Source: Lasiosphaeria ovina (Eukaryota; Ascomycota; Sordariomycetes; Sordariales; Lasiosphaeriaceae). From it: DNA of 64,000 nt. Both the position numbers and the translations under genes were made by a program. The stretch lies in NCBI GenBank assembly GCA_033439765.1, contig JAULSN010000004.1:1436001-1500000 (forward strand), read 5' to 3'. Below the pieces are notes generated by a model. The model was not told where the DNA came from and did no database searches. It was given only the letters and a program-made list of their open reading frames with translations. The stretch's first letter is position 1, and each line of letters starts with the position of its first letter. This document shows positions 11,763 to 22,911 of this stretch, one piece after another.

Positions 11763-14002
11763 GGTCCCTGCTTCGAGATCACAATCAAGAAGGTAGGAAG
11801 GAGTTCGAACTTAAGAGTTCGGACGCGTACGTCAAAGACAATCTAAAAAGAGAATATCGAATTTTGGCAAACAGGGAAAGGCTTTTCCCAGTGCCGCGCC
11901 GATGATCAAGGAGAGAACAAGATGGCTAATTCCTACTTGAGCGCATCCAATAAATATTTGGGGGGAGCGGTCGACAATGTGCAACCCGGAACAGCCGAAG
12001 ACTTAAGGAGAAAATAGGAAAGGAGTCGCGAAAAGAGGAAAATGGGAAGAAAAGAAGAGACAACGAAGCAGCCGGTTCCAACAAAGGAACGGAAGAGTGC
12101 AAAGAAAGGACGGAGAAAAAGATCAAGCACGCCCGTTAAAGGCAGGCCCCTTGTGGCTGAACCCTGGGCCGCCCCTGCCCGTTCGTCGCGGAGAAAACAT
12201 CGGGAACGAGGTGCCAGGAGGCGCGGTTGCAGTGAGGTCGGAGTGTTAGGCCGTGCTGAAACGATCCCGGTGGGGCCGTCAGCGCGGGCAGTCGTGTTGG
12301 TTCCCCAGGCCCGGCGGCCATCACTGTATTTCTGCACAGTCACCACAGTGGAGCTCCCTGTGTGAGGATGGAAGTGCGGCGTCTTGGCGCCAGTGTTTCG
12401 GCTTCCAGCGCACCTGTGGCGCTGCGGAGCTACGACCGTCCGCGGATCCGACTTCAATCCGGGCAGCTTCCAGTGCAACGGGTCCGTCCTGTGAAGTCAA
12501 GTTGAAGTTCATTCCACAAAGACATTCACATCCAGACCAGAACATTGGCATGGTAACGCGCGCGCATGCAGTTGGTAGTTACCTAGGTATCCCTCGTCTC
12601 GGGCTCGACCTCCAGGGATTGTGGATTGTCACTTTCCGTTTGTTGATGTGGCGAGAGTAGCATTGCCCTGTGGCGGTTGCGATCGTTGGGGCGGACTTTG
12701 GGTCTGGGATGGAAGCTCTGTCAATTTCGCACCCCGACGGAAGAAACGGTAAACTCCACTCGCCACGAAACGAGTAGTCTTTACGATTGAGCCTGCAACC
12801 GAGCTCGTTGGGGGAGCTCGTTGGGGGAGTCCCGGTTTGACCTTGTGGTAAGGCGGGTGACGGCGCAGGCGGCAGAGGGTTAGCCGTTGGCCGTTGACCG
12901 CGTTGACTGTCGACCAGCGACCATTGGATCGAGCAGCAACAAAATGCGCCCTGCTCTGCTTGTTGCCTGCCGGATCACCCGAACTTTCGATTACGTAAGA
13001 TAGCGCAATTCAAGTTCGATACTGAATACGACCTGCCGAACCCGGGCTATCAATTTTCGGTCACGGTCCATGCAAGCAAGATTGGCGTGCGTGAACAACT
13101 ATCTGCGAGCATCTAGGCCCTTTCAAGTGCAGGTGCGCGGCTCGCTGGATGGAAGCTTCAAGAACCCCACTTCACTCCCCTTACCCTCAATTTCTCACGT
13201 GGCCTAAGGCCCTAAGTTCATCTGACGATCTTCCCTGCCGAGACTTGGGATGGTGTCTTCTAAATCAAGAACCCATGGATGTGGGTCATACAAACGTCCA
13301 CCTCTAGCGAACCCGGATGCTAAACTAAAGTTCAATAACTTCCATTGTTATGCGTGGGCCGGAGAACACCTTCGGGGGCAACTGTCAGCGGACCAGGCAT
13401 TGCTGGGCCCTGGTCACCCCAGGCTTTGCGATCGCCGTCGGTCAGCGGCCGCTGCCCGCGATCGCGGCACTGCACGCCTCCCGCCCCTTGCGCCCCGAGG
13501 CCATTCCTCCGCGGCCGGTTTCATCTTGCACCTTGACTGGAGCTTGTTGCCGGCTTGTGCTCACGTGAGGCTCCATTACCTTACGCAGGCAACGCAATCG
13601 CTGCGCCAGGCGGCGTAAGATGGAAAAAGCCTGTTGTTTGCGCCCTGCTTGGTTGGGCGGTGCGGGGGAGCAGGGCCAACCTGGACGCGGGCCGTTGAGC
13701 CCACCAAACACGGCAAACACGGCAATCACAAAGGACGATAGGATCGGCATAAGAGCGAGCTCAAATCCAGTCGTGGTAGCATGAGATCGGAGTCGTTTCG
13801 ATTCATTTTTATACACCCCGTCGCAGTCTGCGGACACTTGACGGAGAGGCGCTACATCACCAACGGCAGAGGGCGACGCATCTCAGTCTCACTCAGGTCA
13901 TCACAACGATGATGCCAATGCCATGCCAAGGTAGGCAACATTATCAACAAGAAAAAAACAGTCCGACCCCGCCCCCCTTTCCAATTCATCTTCCCTGATC
14001 AA
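11763..14002. other. Intergenic, 2.2 kb
   Basis: Upstream of bestrophin and downstream of the MFS gene. Frames of up to 181 aa have no domain or codon signature. A short exact duplication (GAGCTCGTTGGGG twice) occurs near 12798-12830. No gene supported. Confidence 0.5.
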
Positions 14003-15764
14003 TCAATATTGGAATCTCCACCTTGGGTCGTCGTCGCCATCCCAGTCAACCAAGTCCCCGACCTCCTGGACCTCGGCTGTGATGGTGTCCCGCCGCTTGT
14101 TCTCCCGCTTCAATAGGAAGTAGAGCAGCGTCGAAACTGCCACGTTGCTGAGAAGATAGCCCAAAGCGAAACTGTGGCCAACAATATAGCGGGGCCCGTC
14201 GAACGCGCGGTACAGCTGTGTGCCGAGCACGGCGCCGAGATTTCCAATGCTGATCTGCATGGCGTTGGCAACGGCCCGCTTGGTCTGGCCCGAGACGTTG
14301 ATGGCTGGCCACGATAACGACAGCGCCGTCGCCGGGTAGATTCCACCGGCGGCGAAGAAGGTGCCGAGGTAAGAGACACCCGGGCGGTGGGTCGGATCCG
14401 TGTTGCTGAGCAGGATGATGTACCCGATCGCGGCAAACAGCGCCGAGCCGATGATGAAGATGGCCCGCTGGTGGAGACGCTCCGAGACTGTCGCCACCGT
14501 GATTGTCGTGACGAAGGCAAATGCGTAGGGCGGAATGGTCAGGAGCTGAGCATTCGCGGCCGTGTACCCTAGAGCCGCGATGATTGTCGGCTGTGGACGT
14601 GCGTGTTTGATTAGCATTGCCTCTTGCTCCTCACTTCAACGCCGGCAACAGGGTGATGCATACCAGGAACAGCGAGTAAGTATACAGCGGCAGGCTCATG
14701 GTATGGAAGCTCAACCCGTAGAGCCAGCACTTTGGATCTTTCAAGGCTCTGAGAACATTGTCCCAGGTGAAGCTTTCGTCGTGGGTGGCGTCGCTGTCCG
14801 CGGCAAGCCGGTCACGGATGTAGCTGCGCTCCTTTTCCGAGAGAAACTCTGCCGTGTCTGGATAGTTGTAAACAAACCAGTACGCCGCGATGGCGACCAG
14901 AATGGTGGCAAGTCCCTCCTGTTTACGTGGGAGGGGAGCGTATCAGTAAAGACTCCGAGGCTCCCTGGGTTCAAAGACTTACAAGAATGAAAATCCAATG
15001 CCATCCGTTAGCCCACGATTCGGGAACGTGTCTCATGTGACCGATTCCCTATACATCAATCATAGTAAGCGAATGTAGTCTGAAATCAGTTTGAAATGCC
15101 CGGGGGTCTCTGAAGAACTCACAAAAGCTAGAATGCCACCAAAAGAGCCGGCGAGTGCCGCAGCGCTGAAGAACAGCGAGACGCGGAACTGCCTCTCCCG
15201 GCGCTTGTACCACATGGAGAAATAGTACACGACACCGGGGAAAAGGCCAGACTCGGTGACACCTAGAAAAAAGCGGGCGGCGAAGAAGCCCGCCTTGTTC
15301 TCGACAACGCCCAGCAGGGTGGCCACAACGCCCCAGAGGATGGTTAGGGTTGGGAGCCAGAACCTGGGCGTCGTCCGCTTAAGAATGATGTTGCAGGGCA
15401 CCTCGAAGATGACGTAGCCGATAAAGTACAGCGTCAGGCCGGTCAGGTACTCGTTGCCCGTCATCTTCAGGTCAACGGTCAGGTTCTCGAGCTTGGCGTT
15501 GCCGACATTGCTGCGGTCGAGGAAGGACAGCAGATACAGGATGCCGACGGCCGGCAGCAGTCTCCGGTCTAGTTTGCGCAGCAGCGACCCCTCGTTGATG
15601 GCGCCGGGGACCGTGTCCTCGAGCTCCGAGGCCGACGCCGGATCGGGCTCGCCCTGTTTCTCGGCCACATCCGCGCCGAGGCTCGAGTCATCCTTCCCGC
15701 CCGGTGGCGTGCTGTCGGCGGCGCCAGCTAGCGGCTTGGCCGGGGGCTCAGCAGCGGCAGCCAT
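14003..15764 (-). CDS. MFS transporter, anion:cation symporter (ACS/Dal5-Tna1-like) family
   Basis: Four exons, 15123..15764, 14983..15048, 14664..14918 and 14003..14590, all joining in phase 0, give 516 aa. The protein has a hydrophilic N-terminal tail (about 1-65), then twelve expected membrane segments beginning LLPAVGILYLLSFLDRSNVGNA, the characteristic ACS entry motif. GVTESGLFPGVVYYFSMWYK in the TM4-5 region and the charged intracellular loop after TM6 (SEKERSYIRDRL) also fit. Family members import organic anions such as allantoate, nicotinate, pantothenate or related acids with protons at the plasma membrane; the substrate here is not predictable. Exon 2 is only 66 nt and encodes GIGHMRHVPESWANGWHWIF plus IL. 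Confidence 0.9.
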
Positions 15765-17045
15765 GTTGGGCCAAGAGATCTCGCCAAGTTCAACGGCTTT
15801 TTAGGGTGTTTGCTGATACCGGCCGGAGCAGGGGGGGGTGGGGGGTTCGGATCAGGAACAGCCTGTGAAGCTTCGGATTTGAGAATCGAGGAATTTCAAA
15901 CTGTCACTGCAGCGTCATACACGCACGTATGCATGCAAAGAAGCCGGGCCTTGTGACAGGTGTACGAGACTGAGCACAGATGTCATACAGAGACAGATTT
16001 TGGTGTTGGAAGCTTGGAGGGGAAGACGTCGAGGGACTTGACCAAGTCTTTAATACCTACCGCCCGGTACGGTACATCCACAACCCGGCAGTCGGTGCCT
16101 CGATGGCAGCGGCATACATGCCCCATCGCCATCTTCCCCACCCTGGCTGACCGTTTTTCTTACAGCATGCCTAATAATCAACAAGTTTGGCAAGATGCGT
16201 CCAAGCGTTCAGCTATCACAGCATGGCCGAATTCCCACTAGAATGACGACATGAGCTTCGCCTGCTGTAATTGGGCCGCTCCCCCACGCGCCACGTGCTG
16301 GCCCGCTCACGACATCATGCCCCGGTCTTGGTTGCCAAAACTGCCCGCCAAGAATGTCGCGTCCTGGCTGGGATTTTCAGCGTCCCCGAGATGGACCGTA
16401 TCAAAGGCTCTTTGACCTGTTTTTTCTGCGGGGGGAGGGAACTTTGGGAGGTCTATGGTGAGCCAGGGTCTACTGGTATCTGCACCTGTCGGAAAGGAGC
16501 AGTTTATTTAGGTTGCGACATGGGAAAGCCCCCCCCCCCGCCTGGTCGCACGTCTGTCTGTCTCAGTGCCATGTACTACAGTAACCAAGCGGCTGATGCA
16601 TGGGAAAAATTCTTGGTACTCGTCATAGAAGCACAGGACAAAAGATAATGAAACAACTGAGCTGCAGCCCGAGCTGTCTCCGGGGCTTGAGTGGGCCACG
16701 TCTGTGAGTTCCCTTACCAGGACCGTTCAAGACATATACATTTTGTCAAGGTCAATAATAAAAATTTACAGCTTTTTCTCCATCTTTTCTTAGCCTGTGG
16801 AATCGCTGTTATGCTTGGACATTTGAGGTTGGACGAGAGGGTTAGGGTTATATGTCATGTGCACCACGCCGCTGCTGAAAAGACACTGATTGGTGGCTGA
16901 CAGGCCGCATCTGCACTCTGCAGCTCGGGAACCTGCTGGCTGCGTATGTCAGAAAAGCCGCCAACAACTAACTGTTGGGCGTCAGTTTTCATCGCCTCCA
17001 ACTCGACGACACTCGCTCGGTCTCTTTCTTCTTCTCTCCCGCGTC
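15765..17045. other. Divergent intergenic region
   Basis: 1.3 kb between divergent MFS and PLD-like genes. Contains an 11-C run at 16529-16539. No supported gene. Confidence 0.55.
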
Positions 17046-18623
17046 ATGAGCTATTCTTCCAGCTTTGTCCACGATTATGTCAGGCGATTAGAACAAGCGT
17101 CGTACGCGGGCGGTCGGTTGTACAGCGGCGAGATTCCGTGCTACGACGTGCGCGACGCGGCAGACCGAGACCTGCTCGTGTCGACCAGCACCCCCGAGAG
17201 CTTTGTCCTCGGCACTGGCGCCTCAATCTTCACAGACGCAATACTTCCCGCCATTGCGTCGGCAGCGTCCGAGGTCATCTTTGTAACCTGCTTCTGGGCG
17301 CCGTCCAAAACCCTCTCCGCCTTCCACGATGTCCTGGCCAAGCTCGCCGCCCACCGGTCCGCCCTCATCCGCGACGCCGCCGCCAGGGGCGCACCGCCAA
17401 TTGCGCCCCTGAGAGTCCGCATCTGCTTGTCGTCGCGATCTGTCCTGCAGAAACTTCTGCATCCCCAGTCTCGCAATGGTTACATCTATCCGCCCTCGGC
17501 GTGGCAGAAGCAGCTCGGCCTCCCAGACCCTGCTCTTCTCAGCGCCGCCGGCATCGTGCTAAGCGTGAAGAGTCTCTTTTTCCTCCCTTTCAGCGTCATG
17601 CATCCCAAGTTTGTCATTATCGACAGGGAGCGCGCTTTCATCACAAGCTGCAATGTCAGCTGGGAGTCGTGGCTCGAAGGCTGCGTCCAGGTTACTGGGG
17701 GCGCCGTGCTCGGTCTGCTGTCTTTCTACGCGCGCACCTGGGAGATAGATCTCGACTTCCGGACACCTCTAGAGCGTCAGCTGTCGAGCTCCCAACGGCT
17801 CGACGCCCTGGAGACAGGTCTTCTTGCCATATCCAGCGCTGCCCATTATCGCGTTGCCATTCCGCCCAAGGCAGCGGCTCTTCCCACGCTTGTTCTACCC
17901 TCGACACATCACAGAAACCCGCGCTTCCGCCCTCTGCCTTGGCAGGCATCTCCTGAAGTGCCCGCCACCCCGCTCAACGTTGCAATTCTGGAGCTCTTTG
18001 ACCGTGCAGAGCGGTCAATTTATGTTCAGACTCCCAATCTGACATGTGAACCTGCCGTTGCCGCTCTGCTGGAGGCGCTGAAGAGGGGCGTCGATGTGAC
18101 CATTATTACAAGCTGCAACATGATGCTTCTCGAACAGCTTCTCACCGCAGGCACCACTACATCACGCTGTATTCGTTTGTTTGTTAGCCGATTTCGGCAG
18201 CTCAAGGGGGAGTCTGGCGGCCATCAACTGGGGCGTAGTGTCCGCAGGGGACACCTCAGGGACGCCAGTGCAAACTCACTGCAAGATCTTGAAGCCGGTC
18301 GGCCTCGCACCGGCCGCCTGCGAATCTCATACTTCCAGACGCGGCCGACCTCGAAATCGAGCGACCATGAGGGGCGGCCTTTGATGGCGTCTCAGTCCGA
18401 AGAGGAGGAGCCGGTGCATTCCCATTTGAAGCTGACAATCGTCGACGACGAATACACTGTTCTAGGGTCGGGCAATATGGATCGTGCAAGCTGGTACACG
18501 AGCCAAGAGTTGGGCGTCTTGTTCCATGATGGCGAGTTTGCAGCGGCTGTGAAGGCAGGAGTCGACACGGTCCTCGACGGTCGGCTGAAGTCTATCATTG
18601 ACTCGACTCGAGACCGAGGTTGA
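17046..18623 (+). CDS. Phospholipase D-like protein with two HKD motifs
   Basis: Intronless, 525 aa from MSYSSSFVHDYVRRLEQAS; the frame extends further upstream but the extension lacks similarity. Two HxK motifs are present. The first is HPKFVIIDRERAFITSCNVS with His186 and Lys188; the second is HLKLTIVDDEYTVLGSGNMD with His460 and Lys462, followed by RASW. This is the PLD superfamily layout of two half-sites forming one catalytic centre with a phospho-histidine intermediate. There is no PX or PH domain and no C2 domain, so it is unlike canonical Spo14-type PLD; it resembles the cardiolipin-synthase/bacterial-type subgroup. There is no clear signal peptide. Substrate unknown. A low-complexity insert near 385-450 lies between the half-sites. 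Confidence 0.85.
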   Translation: MSYSSSFVHDYVRRLEQASYAGGRLYSGEIPCYDVRDAADRDLLVSTSTPESFVLGTGASIFTDAILPAIASAASEVIFVTCFWAPSKTLSAFHDVLAKLAAHRSALIRDAAARGAPPIAPLRVRICLSSRSVLQKLLHPQSRNGYIYPPSAWQKQLGLPDPALLSAAGIVLSVKSLFFLPFSVMHPKFVIIDRERAFITSCNVSWESWLEGCVQVTGGAVLGLLSFYARTWEIDLDFRTPLERQLSSSQRLDALETGLLAISSAAHYRVAIPPKAAALPTLVLPSTHHRNPRFRPLPWQASPEVPATPLNVAILELFDRAERSIYVQTPNLTCEPAVAALLEALKRGVDVTIITSCNMMLLEQLLTAGTTTSRCIRLFVSRFRQLKGESGGHQLGRSVRRGHLRDASANSLQDLEAGRPRTGRLRISYFQTRPTSKSSDHEGRPLMASQSEEEEPVHSHLKLTIVDDEYTVLGSGNMDRASWYTSQELGVLFHDGEFAAAVKAGVDTVLDGRLKSIIDSTRDRG

Positions 18624-19570
18624 CGGCAACTTGCCAGTCCTCGCCATTCTCTCTGACAGCACCGTCATACCGCATCTTTGGGAGGACTGTTGTCAAAAAC
18701 AAGTATCCCGACGCGTTTTCGATGTTCCCAAGCCAGTGTTTGGTCACGGGGTTGCAGTGAGAGTCCGCAATGCAACGATGCCGGAATCGTCGCCCATCTC
18801 TTCCGCCCAAGTCTTGGCGCGCCGGACCAAACATGCCCCCTTTCCCGGCCGTTTGCCCCGCAGCAACAACCGAGCTCTTCCCATTCAAGGGTGTCAAGGA
18901 ACGTGGGCTCCGAGATTGACCCTGATGCAAGGTCAATTAAGGATGTCTGCCAGAACCTGGTTCCACCCAGCCCGTGCTTCTGGCCGACCTGGTTGGCGGA
19001 GAGTCGCCATGTTTCCCATCAACAGCTCTGCTGGGGGCGGCTCTGCCTTTCCTCGGCGCCTCGCCTTGTCTTCATCAACGTCCCACTGGTTCGTTGCTAG
19101 CAGTGGAATTCTACTCTGAACGCAGGCACATGCGGGCTGTGTGCGGAAGGGCTTCCCGTCTTCTTGTATTCCGTAGACTCAATCCAGCACTTCGGCTCCA
19201 TTTGGACCCGTACCGGCGTCTTCTTGGTCGCTGCCCCCTTGCCTTCTCGGGACGATCTTCCTGGGGGCGGTTAGAAGGACGCTCGGCACCTCGCCTCCAC
19301 CCATCCTTGGCAGCGCTGGCCGTAGCGACCGTCCGGCCTACGAACCGGATATGTCGTTCAGGCAAGGCCGGAGCGCATTGTCCTGCAAGTAGCGTCATTT
19401 ACCAACCTTGGATCATCCAGGGCCGCGTTACCGTTGATCCGACAGTCTCTCCTGATATTTTTAGATAAATAAAGACGATTATCTCCCTCTTGTTTCCAGA
19501 TATTCTCCAACCCTGTCCTCTGCCATCCATCAAGCACAAGCAAACCTTTGAATCTTGCCTGATACTCACA
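18624..19570. other. Upstream region of GH6 cellulase gene
   Basis: 0.95 kb. Two TGGGGGCGG words (near 19030 and 19262) resemble CreA/CRE1 carbon-repressor sites, and an AT-rich stretch at 19455-19475 about 100 nt before the ATG could be the TATA region. These are visual matches only. No gene supported. Confidence 0.4.
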
Positions 19571-21194
19571 ATGGCCGCCAAAAGAATCCTCCTCGTAGCT
19601 GCCCTGGCAGCTATTTCGCTCGCTGCTCCTACCGTTGAAGAACGCCAGAGCTGTGGAGGTGTCTGGTATGGATATAACGGCCTTCAGGCGTGCTTATACA
19701 TCCATGGATAACTAACGCAAGCCTATCAGGACCCAATGCGGCGGTAATGGCTTTAACGGAGCCACTTGCTGTGCCTCTGGAAGCACCTGCGTTGCACAAA
19801 ATGAGTGGTATGTTATCCCTGCAGTCATCTCGCAGATCCAATGACTTCTTAGAGAGCTGGAGAAGGGAAACAAGAAACTTACGTCTTGACACAGGTACTC
19901 GCAGTGTCTCCCGAACAGTCAGGTAACTACACCAGCTGTCACGACCAGCAGCACCAGCAGCACCAAGCCTGTCTCGACTTCGTCCTCGACCAGCAGCAGC
20001 AAGGCTGTCTCATCATCTTCCACAACTAGCAGCGTGAAGACAACCTCGTCACCAGGAGGCGTGTCCACGACTAGCACGCCCGTCGGTTCGGCCTCGGCCA
20101 CGGCCAGCTACTCGGGGAACCCCTTCCTCGGCGTAAACTTGTGGGCAAACAGCTACTACGCATCCGAGGTCTCGTCTCTGGCCATTCCTAGCCTCACGGG
20201 CGCCATGGCTACCAAGGCTGCCGCGGTGGCCAAGGTCCCCAGCTTCCAGTGGCTGGATAAGGCTGAGACGGTGGACACCTTGATGGCTAACACTCTGGCT
20301 GATATCCGGAAAGCCAACAAGGCTGGCGCCAACCCGCCGAACGCCGGTCTCTTTGTCGTGTACGACCTTCCTGACCGCGATTGCGCCGCCGCCGCATCCA
20401 ACGGCGAGTACTCCATCGCCAACGGTGGCGTTGCCAACTACAAGGTCTACATCGATGCCATCCGGGCCAAGATCATTGCCTACTCGGACATCCGCATCAT
20501 CCTCGTCGTCGAGCCCGACTCGCTTGCCAACCTTGTCACCAACATGAACGTGGCCAAGTGCTCGGGTGCCGCGGCTGCCTACAAGGAGTGCACCAATTAC
20601 GCGCTCACCAAGCTGAACCTCCCCAACGTCGCCATGTATCTCGATGCTGGACATGCTGGCTGGCTCGGCTGGCCCGCGAACATCCAGCCGGCTGCCGATC
20701 TCTTCTCCAGTGTTTACAAGGCAGCTGGCAGCCCTGCGGCAGTCCGCGGCCTCGCCACCAATGTTGCCAACTACAACGCGTGGAACGTGAGCTCCCCGCC
20801 TGCGTACACCACTCCCAATCCTGTCTATGACGAGCTCCACTTTGTGCAGTCCTTCAGCCCGCTCCTCAACGCAGCTGGCTTCCCGGCGCACTTCATCACC
20901 GATACTGGCCGCTCGGGCAAGCAGCCCACTGGGCAGACCGAGTGGGGCCACTGGTGCAATGCCATTGGAACCGGCTTTGGAGCCCGGCCGTCGGCCATAA
21001 CTGGCTTCGAGATTGAGGATGCTTTTGTCTGGGTCAAGCCCGGCGGCGAGTGCGACGGCACGAGCAACACGTCGGCCACTCGCTACGACTACCACTGCGG
21101 CTTGGCCGATGCTCTCCAGCCCGCCCCTGAGGCTGGACAGTGGTTCCAGGCCTACTTTGTGCAGCTGCTCACGAACGCCAACCCGGCCTTTTAA
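19571..21194 (+). CDS. GH6 cellobiohydrolase II with N-terminal CBM1
   Basis: Three exons, 19571..19665, 19730..19807 and 19895..21194, give 490 aa. Order: signal peptide (about 1-18), short propeptide, CBM1 (about 27-62, with [19 protein letters not shown]), Ser/Thr-rich linker (to about 125), GH6 catalytic domain. Catalytic aspartates by family spacing: Asp220 in YDLPDRDC, Asp266 in VVEPDSLAN (46 apart, as in Trichoderma Cel6A), and Asp445 in GGECDGTS. The end [15 protein letters not shown] is typical. It acts processively from non-reducing cellulose ends, releasing cellobiose with inversion; secreted. Both introns interrupt a Trp codon as TG/G, and exon 2 is almost exactly the CBM core. 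Confidence 0.97.
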
Positions 21195-21474
21195 GAGTCT
21201 CCGAGGCCGCAGTCTCTCCTAGGCCGCAACGAAAAGTCTTTCGACAATGTGCTCATGTTGAGAAAGAGTTGAGAAATATGGCATGATTTGGAGTGCTTCC
21301 CTTCGTCTATTCTTCTTCTTCTTGCACATAGCTTTATATATTCGGGAAGATCCGAGTCAGATTCCACCAATGTAAATACTACTTTACCTCCTTGGCACGA
21401 ATGTCAACCACGATAATCGAGAATACCTGTTCCACGAAGACCAAGACTTTGGTAGGTTAACATGTTTTCCCCAT

Positions 21475-22335
21475 TCAGCTAACCCTGGCAGTCCACAGGA
21501 TCCCGCCTAGCAGCTGGCTCATGAATGCTTCGTCCTCGTAGGCCTCGTCAAAGTGACCGAGCGACGTGTAGAACGAGCGACCACCATCGAATTCCTGACA
21601 CCACGCAACAGGGTGGTCTTGGCCGTGCGTTCCGCCAGAATACGACTGCTCGTCCACGGCAAGCAGCACGTGCAGGCCACCGCCCGCAGCGAGGCGTGGG
21701 TGCGTCTTGAAGTTGTACCACTCGTCCAGCCACTCCCATTCCCACTCCGGCTCCGAGTCGAACGACAGCTCCACTCGCGCATCAGCATCCACATCAGTGA
21801 CCGCGTCCGTACCTTCACCCGCATCACCACCTGACACCACCAACTGCTGCTGCTGCTGCCGTCGTCGCGCGCCGCCGCGCTTTCCCAGCGACGCCGCGAC
21901 AATGGGGTGCGCCGGGTCAGGGACCGTCAGGCGCGCGAGCTGCGGCGCGGGGTGGTTGGCGAACACGCCGCCGACGAGCCGGCCATACCACGGGTCGTCG
22001 GACGGCAGCGTGAAGGCGAAGCTGGCGCAGTGGATGCCGACGACGCCGCGCCCGGACCGCACGAACGCCTTCAGCGCGCCCAGCGCCGCGCTGTCCAGGA
22101 ACGCGCCCGAGCACTGCAGCAGCACGATGACGCGGTACGCCGCGAGCCCCCCCGCGCGCGTGAACACGGACGCGTCTTCGCCAGCGTCAGCCGCGAACGA
22201 GCCGGAGCGTGCGGCCAGCTGCTGCAGGGCGCGGATCCCTGCGGGGATGGACGCGTGGCGGTAGGCGGCCGTCCGACTAAAGATGAGGATCTTGAAGGGC
22301 GCGGCGCCAGTGGAGGACGCCGAGGCTACGGCCAT
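21475..22335 (-). CDS. ThuA-like domain protein
   Basis: Single exon, 286 aa from MAVASASSTGAAPFKILIFS; an in-frame Met at 22377 would add 14 residues but the shorter form fits the family start better. The ThuA fold (class I glutamine amidotransferase-like) is seen in KILIFSRTAAYRHASI, VIVLLQCSGAFLD, GRGVVGIHCASFAF, DPWYGRLVGGVFANHP and the closing HPVAWCQEFDGGRSFYTSLGH. A low-complexity insert with five Gln and an acidic run lies in the middle (about 160-210). There is no signal peptide. ThuA proteins were named for trehalose utilisation in rhizobia; the fungal role is unknown. It is convergent with the GH6 gene, 280 bp away. Confidence 0.85.
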   Translation of the reverse strand: MAVASASSTGAAPFKILIFSRTAAYRHASIPAGIRALQQLAARSGSFAADAGEDASVFTRAGGLAAYRVIVLLQCSGAFLDSAALGALKAFVRSGRGVVGIHCASFAFTLPSDDPWYGRLVGGVFANHPAPQLARLTVPDPAHPIVAASLGKRGGARRRQQQQQLVVSGGDAGEGTDAVTDVDADARVELSFDSEPEWEWEWLDEWYNFKTHPRLAAGGGLHVLLAVDEQSYSGGTHGQDHPVAWCQEFDGGRSFYTSLGHFDEAYEDEAFMSQLLGGILWTARVS

Positions 22336-22911
22336 GGTTCTTCTGGCTGACCTTAACACTATGGTCCGGTCACCCAAAGGGCCTGGGGATTGGGTTCACA
22401 CGCCAGTCCTGAGATGTAAGGGCGGTGTTGCGCATAGCGACTGTCATGGGAGCGATCGGATTGCAGACCTAGAGCTCAGCTGGCGCTGTTTCGGCTTTTA
22501 AACAGAACGTTCTCTCGCTGCCTTCCAGAAGGTTGAGAGTGCGGGGGTGTGCGGGGTAGCGCAGCGGCAGTGAGTTCTGATGGATTTGACAATCGTTGGC
22601 TAACCCTAACCCAACACAGACATAAGACGACAACAACAGCCGTCGACAACAGACGCGACAAGAAAGACGGACGCCCTGCCGCAACCGGAAGCACAAAGAC
22701 CATAGTGATGGCTTTCTTTATCCTCGGCGAGCTCTTCTTAATAGAGGCCGGGACGTGCAAAGATGGATAATTACCGGAAAGCCAATTAATTGCTCGGCGC
22801 ATGCGCAATTCACTCATTGTCAAAGCGTCAATTCGATTGATTTCGAGGCGAGGCTAAACTCTAACCCAAGGCCCAGAAAGTTGAAACGAGAACATCGCCA
22901 TCTGCGCCGTC
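22336..22911. other. Divergent intergenic region
   Basis: 0.58 kb between the ThuA-like gene and the orphan gene at 22912; should hold both promoters. No gene seen. Confidence 0.6.

Noticed and set aside
16946..17956. 336-codon frame overlapping the PLD-like gene
   Set aside because: Arg/Pro-rich out-of-frame shadow; the HKD motifs are in the other frame.
20049..21095. 348-codon antisense frame over the GH6 gene
   Set aside because: Shadow of a GC-rich coding exon; no domain.
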